DNA of 5,932 bases from Thermoplasmata archaeon. GTDB lineage: Archaea > Thermoplasmatota > Thermoplasmata > UBA10834 > DTMW01. The stretch covers positions 1-5,932 of the forward strand of contig JAOUEZ010000085.1 of NCBI GenBank assembly GCA_029858465.1, read 5' to 3'. The notes below the pieces were generated by a model. The model worked only from the letters and a program-made list of their open reading frames with translations, did not search any database and had not been told where the DNA came from. Position numbers and translations under genes: made by a program. The stretch's first letter is position 1. The number at the start of each line of letters is the position of its first letter. Positions 1 to 5,226 of this stretch are shown here, piece after piece.

Positions 1-2
1 AT

Positions 3-164
3 CACGACGACTCAGGGCCGCACCCGGACGGCATATTCTCCAGCGGCCTGATGATTGCGCCCGGCGAGTATTGGTCGTGCATTTTCAACGCTCCGGGCGT
101 GTATCAGTATTACATTGGCAACCTGAACATCAACGGAAAGATAATAGTCAGGCAGAGGTTCTGA
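3..164 (+). CDS. Cupredoxin-like domain protein, C-terminal fragment
   Basis: The frame is open from the window edge and ends at TGA 162-164, giving 53 residues; the N-terminus lies outside the window. The visible part matches the last strands of a plastocyanin/amicyanin-like fold: an F-S-S-G-L turn, then A-P-G-E-Y, F-N-A-P-G-V-Y-Q-Y-Y and finally N-G-K-I-I-V. Cupredoxins are usually exported or membrane-anchored electron carriers that bind type-1 copper through His, Cys, His and Met. Here the loop that normally reads C-x-x-H-x-x-M-x-G between the last two strands reads I-G-N-L-N-I-N-G. The Cys, His and Met positions are therefore Ile38, Leu41 and Asn44 (fragment numbering), and the loop is one residue shorter. 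Copper binding at a standard site looks impossible, so a structural or surface domain is more likely. The gene converges on the Lrp gene with an 11-nt gap. The fold assignment rests on motif spacing only. Confidence 0.65.
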   Translation, partial: HDDSGPHPDGIFSSGLMIAPGEYWSCIFNAPGVYQYYIGNLNINGKIIVRQRF

Positions 165-175
165 GCAGGGCGGGC

Positions 176-634
176 TCATAGGAGTACGCGTTTCTCGTCT
201 TTCGTCACGCTCAGGACGACCTGGGTGTTGGTCTTCTCGACATCCTCGTGTTCGAGCGCCTTCTTGACGAAGTCGCTCAGCTCTCTCCTCGTCCTGAACC
301 GTGCTTGGACGATAGCGTCCCAGTCGCCCGTTGAATCGAAAACGGCATAGACCGACGGGTCCTTGGCCAGAGCCTTCTCGGTCTCGAGGATTTTTCCATG
401 CATTATCTTGATCCCGATCACTGCGCTGATCTCGAAGCCGAGCTTCTCCGGGTCCAGAAGAGGCGCGTATCCGAGTATTACCTTTTCCTCCTCCAGCCGC
501 CTGATCCTCTTCGAAACGGTCGTGAGCGACAGGTCCAGTTCCCTGGCTACCTCCCTGTAGCTCCTTCTTCCATCGCTGTTCAACATGCGCAATATCTTCA
601 GGTCGATATCGTCAATATCCGCCTTCGACATCAT
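176..634 (-). CDS. Lrp/AsnC family transcriptional regulator
   Basis: This 152-residue protein has the full-length architecture of the family. An N-terminal winged helix-turn-helix spans about residues 7-60 (D-D-I-D-L-K-I-L start, then S-Y-R-E-V-A-R-E-L and the recognition helix S-L-T-T-V-S-K-R-I-R-R-L). A C-terminal RAM/AsnC effector domain spans about 65-150 (V-Y-A-V-F-D-S-T-G-D-W-D around 95-106, ending T-Q-V-V-L-S). Family members form dimers to octamers, bind DNA, often repress their own gene and sense amino acids or other small molecules. The effector here is unknown. Two adjacent ATG codons begin the frame (632-634 and 629-631). An AGGAG lies 4 nt upstream of the first and 7 nt upstream of the second, so the second is equally plausible. 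The gene is divergent from a small ORF across an AT-rich control region with an inverted repeat, which suggests autoregulation or local regulation. Confidence 0.95.
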   Translation of the reverse strand: MMSKADIDDIDLKILRMLNSDGRRSYREVARELDLSLTTVSKRIRRLEEEKVILGYAPLLDPEKLGFEISAVIGIKIMHGKILETEKALAKDPSVYAVFDSTGDWDAIVQARFRTRRELSDFVKKALEHEDVEKTNTQVVLSVTKDEKRVLL

Positions 635-638
635 CTCA

Positions 639-643
639 CTCCT
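639..643 (-). promoter_or_regulatory. Ribosome binding site of the Lrp gene
   Basis: On the minus strand AGGAG is followed by TGAG and the paired ATGs. The spacing slightly favours the second ATG (7 nt) over the first (4 nt), which would shorten the protein by one residue. Confidence 0.6.
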
Positions 644-693
644 GGCTCATTCTCGTTGTCGTTTTTCAGACATATTAAGGGCAAAGTCATCTA

Positions 694-777
694 TTTTCGG
701 ACAAACGATTCTTTCAGTATAATATAAATTTTAATTTCAGTTTGCAGGTGGTCAATTGAACACTTTTTCTCCGAAAA
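694..777. repeat. Inverted repeat flanking the divergent promoter region
   Basis: TTTTCGGACAAA at 694-705 and TTTCTCCGAAAA at 766-777 are reverse complements at 11 of 12 positions, including an unbroken 8-mer TTTTCGGA/TCCGAAAA. The left arm covers the inferred start of Lrp transcription. The right arm sits just upstream of a TATA-like element for the small plus-strand ORF. The centres are about 72 nt apart, roughly seven helical turns. A perfect palindrome TCAATTGA (752-759) lies between the arms. These positions suit operator half-sites bridged by an Lrp oligomer, but binding is inferred. Confidence 0.45.
719..732 (-). promoter_or_regulatory. Archaeal TATA/BRE promoter of the Lrp gene
   Basis: The minus strand reads AAAATTTATATTATA, close to the archaeal consensus of an A-rich BRE followed by a TTTATAT-type TATA box. 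Measuring about 26 nt downstream from the TATA centre puts transcription start near 698 and gives a leader of about 64 nt. The same AT-rich stretch could also act in the plus direction. Confidence 0.55.
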
Positions 778-778
778 C

Positions 779-808
779 ATTGATATATGATGAAGTAGAA
801 ATATATTA
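779..808 (+). promoter_or_regulatory. Candidate TATA boxes for the small plus-strand ORF
   Basis: Two candidates are visible: TTGATATATG at 779-788 and AAATATATTA near 798-807. The first would place the start near 811 and leave a short leader containing the GGTGA ribosome site. The second would place it at the ATG pair and give a leaderless message. The first fits better because a clear ribosome site is present. Confidence 0.4.
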
Positions 809-817
809 TCACGGGAA

Positions 818-822
818 GGTGA
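818..822 (+). promoter_or_regulatory. Ribosome binding site of the small ORF
   Basis: GGTGA, within GGGAAGGTGA, matches the anti-Shine-Dalgarno end of archaeal 16S rRNA. It lies 4 nt before the first ATG (827) and 7 nt before the second (830), favouring the second. It is the main support for translation of this short ORF. Confidence 0.55.
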
Positions 823-826
823 ATAG

Positions 827-961
827 ATGATGCCGGAAACTTCCATGAACACTGATGCCTCGGTCAAGTACTGGGACGATGTCTGGCTGGATCAGCTCAT
901 AGAAGAAGCCATCAGGCTAGCCAAGAAAGAGAAGGGCGTCATCGCGCAAAACAGCGAATAG
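827..961 (+). CDS. Small 44-aa protein of unknown function
   Basis: Two adjacent ATGs (827 and 830) open a 44-codon frame ending in TAG at 959-961. I do not recognise the protein. Residues 1-14 are polar, and 15-38 (Y-W-D-D-V-W-L-D-Q-L-I-E-E-A-I-R-L-A-K-K-E-K-G) look like one amphipathic helix, acidic first and basic at its end, with two tryptophans on the helix start. There is no membrane segment, cysteine or signal peptide. Codon choice resembles the neighbouring genes (GAC, CTC, GCC, AGG, AAG), and a good GGTGA precedes it, so it is probably real rather than chance. It is transcribed away from the Lrp gene and overlaps the last 23 nt of the polymerase gene tail-to-tail. It could be a target of the Lrp regulator or a truncated remnant of a longer gene; the sequence cannot decide. 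Confidence 0.6.
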   Translation: MMPETSMNTDASVKYWDDVWLDQLIEEAIRLAKKEKGVIAQNSE

Positions 962-2939
962 AGCCGATCTTCGAAGGCTCACTGCTCCTCTTTTCGATGG
1001 CGTCGAATGTGAATTTTATCTCATCCCAAGCTTTTGCAAGAAGTCCAGAGTAGTATGCGGCATCGAACTCCTTTGCATTCCATTCCGCATCGACTATCCA
1101 TCTCTTCGAGTCCCTGACGACATATCCAATGACCATGCCGGGGGATATCTCGACCCCGGATCTCCTGTACTCGTCCAGCGCGGACCTCTGAGGGCATCTC
1201 CTATCGTATTCGTCGCTTCCTATCCTCCTGTTTATGACGAGGTCTTTCGCGTCGGCTGACCTCAGCTTTCTTCTATGCTCCTCGAATGCTCTTTCGATTT
1301 CTTCCCTGAGATTGAGAAGGGCTGCCGGATCGCCTGCCTCTATCATCGCATCGAGCATCTCCTGCTGCATCCTCCTGATGTACTCTGGCGTATCCCTCCT
1401 GTTGCGGAACATCCCCCTCGTCTTCAGGCTGCCGTCGGAGAGCCTGCCGTAATACCTGTTGTATGCCCCTGCGCCGTCGCTCATCGGGAGGAACACGAGC
1501 CAATCGTAGGCCTCTATCTCCGTTAGCAAACCTGTCGCGCTCTCGACCTCCCGCTTGAAATCATCGATCCCGTTGCCCTTCACCCACAGGCAGTCGACTA
1601 TCCCGTGCAGCACCTCGAGCCCCATCCCCTCCGCTATCTCCTTTGTTTTCATTATTATCTCTCTGGCCGTCCCCGTTATCCGCTCGTGCACCTGTATGCT
1701 GCCGAACTTGGCGTTCCTGTAGCCCGTGTAGCCGAAGCTCGTGACGAGCATCCATTTGAGGACGGAGTCTATCCCCGAGTACCTCGGGTCGGTCTTTTTC
1801 AGGTTTTTCGTTTTAACCCTGAGCGCGAGCAAAGGCTCGAGGACTTCCGACAGGAAGCCTCTGCGGTCCGGGGAGCCAATCGTCTCTGGCGACAGGTTGA
1901 ACTTCACGGTTATCGACGGATAGAGCGATGTGAAGTCCAGCTGGTGCACTTTCCAGTATATCCCTGGCTCCGGCTGGAAGGTCATGCCGCCCCGGTCGGC
2001 CTTCCTGAGCTCTTTGAACCCTCTCAATCCCTCGGGCTCGCTCTTCCGGAAGGGCACCGCGATACCCCTCCTCACCGCCTCGTAGTTCTCGTAGCTGGAG
2101 ACGAGCGTCCCTGGGGTGAAGCGCGAAGTGAGGTTCGCCGAGAGGCCGGTCAGCCGCGAGGCCATCAGGACGCCCATCAGGCCACCCTCATGGTAATTGT
2201 AGCTGCCCATGCTGTCGATCAGTACCCTGCCGCGGAGGACGATCGCGCCCGCCCTGTAGTTGACCTTCCCGTAGCTCCAGTAGGACCGCTCCTCGAGCCT
2301 CGAGAACCCGCGCCCCCTGCTGAGGGTGACGTCGAGGCCGTATCCCCTGCCCTTTCTCAGGATCAGCTCCGTCCAATAGTCCGCATTGGGAAGCAAGATG
2401 ATGTCCGGGTCGAGCGAGCCTATCATCTCGAACAGGTCCGATAGGACCGTCTTCTCATCGCCCGACAGGTGCCGCTCCGAATCCTCCTTTATCCTGACCG
2501 AGGAGATGTCGCTGTCCAGGGTCGGGTTGCCGTCGATGTCTATCTCCAGGCGGCGGAACGGCATCTCGAACTCCGCATCGAATCTCGATTCGCCCTCCCC
2601 GCAGCAGATCGTCAGCCCTTTCTCCGCCAGGAACCGCTGCTCGAGCCTGACGTCGACATTGTACAGCTTCGCCGAGAAGCGCGACTGCCTCTCTATCGCC
2701 TCCGCCACATCTCGACCGGCATGCACTTTGTAGCCGTCGACGAGACCGTAGACTGTCCTGAGCCTGCACTCCTCAGCGTCATATCTTGCGGCGAGCTCGT
2801 CGAGCATGTCCCTGTGCCCGTGCGGGTCCGGCAGATGCAGGAAGAAGCTGGGGCGGTATCTCTCCCGTATCCTCCTGACGCGGTCCTCCATTACCCAGAG
2901 CTCGATATCTCCTCTGTAGTCCGCGTCAAGGATCCACAT
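939..2939 (-). CDS. PolB2-type family B DNA polymerase (Dpo2-like), degenerate active sites
   Basis: This 666-aa protein has the family B layout in a reduced length (replicative archaeal PolB is about 770-900 aa). Exonuclease-like region: Exo I reads E-I-D-I-D with D134/D136; Exo II reads N185-A-D-Y-W-T190, with Thr at the catalytic Asp; Exo III reads Y247-N-Y-H-E251, with Glu for Asp. Polymerase region: motif A is intact (D335-F-T-S-L-Y340-P-S); motif B is K395-W-M-L-V-T-S-F402-G, where the family has K-x-x-x-N-S-x-Y-G; motif C is H-G-I447-V-D449-C, where the family has Y-G-D-T-D-S, so the first Asp is lost. The thumb is recognisable (Y-N-R-Y-Y-G near 493-498, R-R-D near 514-516). Such decay is typical of archaeal PolB2, once predicted inactive; Sulfolobus Dpo2 is reported to act in damage-induced mutagenesis. 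Proofreading is probably absent and synthesis weak or specialised. The start overlaps the preceding gene by 14 nt. A lesion-bypass role is inferred. Confidence 0.88.
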   Translation of the reverse strand: MWILDADYRGDIELWVMEDRVRRIRERYRPSFFLHLPDPHGHRDMLDELAARYDAEECRLRTVYGLVDGYKVHAGRDVAEAIERQSRFSAKLYNVDVRLEQRFLAEKGLTICCGEGESRFDAEFEMPFRRLEIDIDGNPTLDSDISSVRIKEDSERHLSGDEKTVLSDLFEMIGSLDPDIILLPNADYWTELILRKGRGYGLDVTLSRGRGFSRLEERSYWSYGKVNYRAGAIVLRGRVLIDSMGSYNYHEGGLMGVLMASRLTGLSANLTSRFTPGTLVSSYENYEAVRRGIAVPFRKSEPEGLRGFKELRKADRGGMTFQPEPGIYWKVHQLDFTSLYPSITVKFNLSPETIGSPDRRGFLSEVLEPLLALRVKTKNLKKTDPRYSGIDSVLKWMLVTSFGYTGYRNAKFGSIQVHERITGTAREIIMKTKEIAEGMGLEVLHGIVDCLWVKGNGIDDFKREVESATGLLTEIEAYDWLVFLPMSDGAGAYNRYYGRLSDGSLKTRGMFRNRRDTPEYIRRMQQEMLDAMIEAGDPAALLNLREEIERAFEEHRRKLRSADAKDLVINRRIGSDEYDRRCPQRSALDEYRRSGVEISPGMVIGYVVRDSKRWIVDAEWNAKEFDAAYYSGLLAKAWDEIKFTFDAIEKRSSEPSKIGSIRCFAR

Positions 2940-3162
2940 CGTCCTTCTCCATCTCCTTGAGGATCTCTATGAGCGCGGAGAACAGCGCGGCCTCGAGAGG
3001 GTCGTCGAAGGCGTAGAACCCCTCGCTCGAGTGCTTCTTCGCGAGCGTTGCGAGCTTATCGGCATATATCTGGTCCTCTTTCCTGAGCGCCCTTTTCACC
3101 CGGAGCCATCTCTCGGATATCTCCTTCACGCCCATCCTGACGCTCTCGAAGCTCCTGCCCAT
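2926..3162 (-). CDS. Small helical protein, middle gene of the polymerase cassette
   Basis: I cannot assign this 78-residue protein to a named family. It is predicted all-helical, highly charged and cysteine-free. An N-terminal basic helix (about 8-29, R-M-G-V-K-E-I-S-E-R-W-L-R-V-K-R-A-L-R-K) is followed by a second helix (30-44), a short aromatic segment H-S-S-E-G-F-Y-A-F-D-D-P (44-55) and a hydrophobic helix L-E-A-A-L-F-S-A-L-I-E-I-L-K-E (56-70). Its ATG overlaps the TGA of the RecA-like gene as TGATG, with a perfect GGAGGTG upstream. Its own 3' end overlaps the polymerase start by 14 nt. Such coupling implies stoichiometric co-production, so it is probably an adaptor or subunit of a complex with the other two products. 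The basic first helix could touch DNA. The function is inferred from context only. Confidence 0.88.
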   Translation of the reverse strand: MGRSFESVRMGVKEISERWLRVKRALRKEDQIYADKLATLAKKHSSEGFYAFDDPLEAALFSALIEILKEMEKDDVDP

Positions 3163-3695
3163 CAGAACACCTCCAGGGTGCTCTGCGCACCGGGAATTAG
3201 CTCCTCGCTCTGCGCTCTTCCGGCGCGCGCCTTGTGATGGAATCGGTTATTGCGCGGATTTGAGATATCGCCGAGATAGAAAAGGCGGTCGGCCTTCTTC
3301 GCGATATGTTGCATGCTCTCATCGAGAAACGGGGAGTACACGAGGACGGCAGATCTGTTGGCAAGGTCGCGGAGCGCCATCGAGACATACTCTATGACGT
3401 CATCATCCTCCGAGAACAGGTTCGGGTCGTGCTCGAAGAAGATGAATGTGTGATGCGCCTCTTCCAGTATCGTCAGCAGCTGCGAGGAGGTGAACGAGCG
3501 CCTTATCTCGAAATCCGCGTCCCTGAGGTTTAGCAGGCTCAGCAACCTGGAATAGTTGCCGGAGACGAACAACGACAGGAACCGTCTAGCTTCAAGGACA
3601 TTCCTGAGCAATACTGCCGCCAGCCTTTCCGGCGATATCAGGATGCTCAGGGCACCGTAATGAATATCGACCGACGGATAGAGCTCGATTTCCAT
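3162..3695 (-). CDS. Degenerate RecA/RadA-fold protein with C-terminal PIP-box-like tail
   Basis: This 177-aa protein shows the strand-helix order of a RecA-type core. Strand G-A-L-S-I-L-I (14-20) is followed by S-P-E-R where the Walker A loop should be, so no G-x-x-x-x-G-K-T is present. A helix follows, then strand R-F-L-S-L-F-V (38-44), a Walker B-like strand T-F-I-F-F-E-H-D (83-90), helix 99-114, strand A-V-L-V-Y-S-P (116-122), helix 125-136 and strand R-L-F-Y-L-G-D (137-143). The 111-141 stretch resembles the RadA/KaiC region where strand and helix end in A-D-R-hydrophobic-L. ATP hydrolysis is unlikely. The last seven residues are Q-S-T-L-E-V-F, fitting the PCNA-interacting pattern Q-x-x-(L/I/M)-x-x-F at the usual extreme C-terminus. 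It is the first gene of the polymerase operon and has no ribosome site upstream, consistent with a leaderless message. I infer a scaffold role similar to bacterial ImuA; family membership is from fold pattern, not a search. Confidence 0.82.
   Translation of the reverse strand: MEIELYPSVDIHYGALSILISPERLAAVLLRNVLEARRFLSLFVSGNYSRLLSLLNLRDADFEIRRSFTSSQLLTILEEAHHTFIFFEHDPNLFSEDDDVIEYVSMALRDLANRSAVLVYSPFLDESMQHIAKKADRLFYLGDISNPRNNRFHHKARAGRAQSEELIPGAQSTLEVF
3168..3174 (-). promoter_or_regulatory. Consensus Shine-Dalgarno inside the end of the RecA-like gene
   Basis: The minus strand reads GGAGGTG TTCTG ATG, a full-length match to the 16S tail with 5-nt spacing to the start of the 78-aa gene. The site is made from the Leu-Glu-Val codons at the end of the RecA-like gene, and the start codon overlaps its stop (TGATG). 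This is the strongest ribosome site in the window and fixes the downstream start. Confidence 0.85.
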
Positions 3696-3718
3696 CGGCT
3701 CTACGTTCGCGGATTCGA

Positions 3719-3727
3719 GTTATAAAC
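3719..3727 (-). promoter_or_regulatory. TATA box of the polymerase cassette, leaderless start
   Basis: The minus strand reads GTTTATAAC centred at 3723. Counting about 26 nt downstream puts transcription start at 3696-3697, one or two nt before the ATG at 3695. No Shine-Dalgarno-like sequence precedes this ATG. Both facts agree with a leaderless mRNA, common in archaea. The box sits in an otherwise mixed-composition 90-nt gap after the glycosyltransferase gene. Confidence 0.6.
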
Positions 3728-3773
3728 AGGGGATGAAGAGTAGGGTGAAACTGCGGCCCTAAGTCAAGAAAAT

Positions 3774-3785
3774 GGTTGGAGAACC
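3774..3785 (-). terminator. Weak hairpin after the glycosyltransferase stop
   Basis: GGTT-CTCC-AACC on the minus strand can form a 4-bp stem with a 4-nt loop directly after the TGA (3786-3788), followed by ATTTTCTTG. The stem is short and the T-run interrupted. Archaeal termination mainly needs a T-run, so this is only a candidate. Confidence 0.25.
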
Positions 3786-5090
3786 TCATTTCTTATTTCC
3801 GTCAGGAGAATCGGGTGGGTCAGCGGTCGGATTAGCCGACTTCATGTAGGCGGTTCTTCCTTTTGCGGAAACCCCGTGGGGCGTGTGCCACCAAGTTCTG
3901 TCCCTGCGTCTCACCATCCCGTAGGCGAAGAGAAACATCTGAATGAATGCCATGAGCATAATTGATATGGGGGCATACCAGTATTTGGCCACATTCTCTT
4001 TATCGAGATAGAGTGCGGCCCATGGGACCACAACCCACCAAAAAGCGAGGAAGATGTTGAAGAAGGCGACGACGGATGTATCATGGAGATTCTCAGGAAG
4101 TATCGCGAGTATTGTGAATCTGCTGCCGGATGCGATGAATGCTATCTGGCCTACCAGCCATGCCAGCATGAACGCGGGGAATAAAAGATAAAGTGCGCAA
4201 TCGAGAGCGATCGTGTTCCTGTCCTTTCTGAAAGCTCGGAAAAGCCTGCGGGTATAATTCACGAGAGCATCGGCATGCCCTGTCATCCATCTTTTCCTTT
4301 GCTTTATAGCAACCGAGAGAGTATTCGGCCTCTCCTCATAGATTTCGGCATCTCGTATCCATCTGATCCTGATGCCGTCACATGCAAGCTTGCACGTGAG
4401 CTCGAGGTCTTCAGTTATCGATGTGAAGTTCCAGCCATATTTATTTAGGAGCTCAGCGGAGATGCATATGCCCGGTTCTGCGAATACACAGAGATTATGT
4501 TCCGCCCTCGGCTGCTTGAAGAATCTGTTTCTTGTGACGTAATCAGCATGAATCGTCTTTGACACCCATGTCTCAGTTGGATTTTTACTTTTCAGATGGG
4601 CCTGAATGACACGGTGTCCAGCGATCAATTCGTTGTTCATCAAAGCGAGAAAATTCTTAGAAACGGTATTGTCGGCATCGATTATAATGAACGCATCATA
4701 TTCACTATGCATTTTGACTTGCTCAATGCCCCATTTAAGAGCGTGGCCTTTACCAGGTTCACATGCCTCCCCTCTCTCAAGGACTATCGCGCCTTCCTCG
4801 TTTGCCACCTCAACGGTTTTGTCCTTCGAATCATCGGTTATGACATAAATGTCGAATAAACCCTCTGGATAATCCACCGATTTCAAGCTTCTGATTGTCT
4901 TCCCAATGACTCTCTCTTCGTTGTATGCTGGCACTAGGATTGCGAACTTATTCTTTGGAGGTTGTGGCGGTGAGGGCAGATTCTTCCAAAAACCCTTGAT
5001 TGCAAAGTAAACATAATAGAAATAAAGGATTGTGATAGTCAAGGAGATTGCCGAGAAGATGACACCGATGGGATCTGCTACAAATACCAT
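3786..5090 (-). CDS. Membrane glycosyltransferase, GT2 family, processive type
   Basis: This 434-aa protein carries all GT-A family 2 signatures. They are I-L-V-P-A-Y-N-E-E (51-59), the UDP-site acidic residues in I-T-D-D-S-K-D-K-T (84-92), the metal-binding D-A-D (138-140), the base motif T-E-D (226-228) and the Q-R-K-R-W motif (264-268). The last motif marks processive enzymes such as cellulose, hyaluronan or poly-N-acetylglucosamine synthases. One membrane segment precedes the catalytic domain (about 8-31) and three follow it (about 297-320, 340-361 and 372-392), matching the usual topology with a cytoplasmic active site. It probably extends or transfers sugars at the inner face of the membrane to build a surface polysaccharide or glycan; the sugar cannot be read from sequence. 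The C-terminal tail is polar and proline-rich. An AAGGAGAG site lies 7 nt upstream of the ATG. The archaeosortase gene lies upstream on the same strand. Confidence 0.92.
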   Translation of the reverse strand: MVFVADPIGVIFSAISLTITILYFYYVYFAIKGFWKNLPSPPQPPKNKFAILVPAYNEERVIGKTIRSLKSVDYPEGLFDIYVITDDSKDKTVEVANEEGAIVLERGEACEPGKGHALKWGIEQVKMHSEYDAFIIIDADNTVSKNFLALMNNELIAGHRVIQAHLKSKNPTETWVSKTIHADYVTRNRFFKQPRAEHNLCVFAEPGICISAELLNKYGWNFTSITEDLELTCKLACDGIRIRWIRDAEIYEERPNTLSVAIKQRKRWMTGHADALVNYTRRLFRAFRKDRNTIALDCALYLLFPAFMLAWLVGQIAFIASGSRFTILAILPENLHDTSVVAFFNIFLAFWWVVVPWAALYLDKENVAKYWYAPISIMLMAFIQMFLFAYGMVRRRDRTWWHTPHGVSAKGRTAYMKSANPTADPPDSPDGNKK

Positions 5091-5097
5091 TGGATTG

Positions 5098-5105
5098 CTC
5101 TCCTT
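5098..5105 (-). promoter_or_regulatory. Ribosome binding site of the glycosyltransferase
   Basis: AAGGAGAG on the minus strand, 7 nt before the ATG at 5090, supports the chosen start and implies a leadered message, unlike the cassette next door. Confidence 0.65.
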
Positions 5106-5160
5106 TTATTATCTAAGTCATTGTCATTGTAAAATGCTATTCAACATATGAATTCTCGTA

Positions 5161-5197
5161 GATATAAGCACGAAACTACATGCCTAGCCTATAAAGG
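5161..5197 (-). promoter_or_regulatory. Candidate promoter between archaeosortase and glycosyltransferase
   Basis: Two TATA-like boxes on the minus strand, GCTTATATC (5161-5169) and CCTTTATAGG (5188-5197), lie in the 136-nt gap. They would give starts near 5138 or 5167 and leaders of about 48-77 nt. The glycosyltransferase may therefore have its own promoter, although read-through from the archaeosortase gene is also possible. Confidence 0.4.
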
Positions 5198-5226
5198 TTC
5201 ACCAGCTATCTTGGTAAATTCTTGGT

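Noticed and set aside
398..727. A plus-strand frame of 109 codons across the Lrp gene and its control region
   Set aside because: It is antisense to the well-supported regulator, has no ribosome site and runs into AT-rich promoter sequence with no protein-like pattern.
1605..2444. A 279-codon open frame on the plus strand inside the polymerase gene
   Set aside because: It is antisense to a gene with clear polymerase motifs. Its proline/arginine/glutamate-rich product has no recognisable domain and is the usual by-product of GC-rich codon use.
3747..3752. AGTTTC on the minus strand upstream of the cassette promoter, matching the ANTTTC damage-response hexamer of Sulfolobales
   Set aside because: A hexamer with one free base is expected by chance about once per kilobase per strand. 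The motif is known from crenarchaea, while this window looks euryarchaeal. It is worth remembering only if relatives conserve it.
3592..3789. A 65-codon minus-strand frame spanning the cassette promoter
   Set aside because: It overlaps the start of the RecA-like gene in another frame, has no ribosome site and its product shows no folded-protein pattern.
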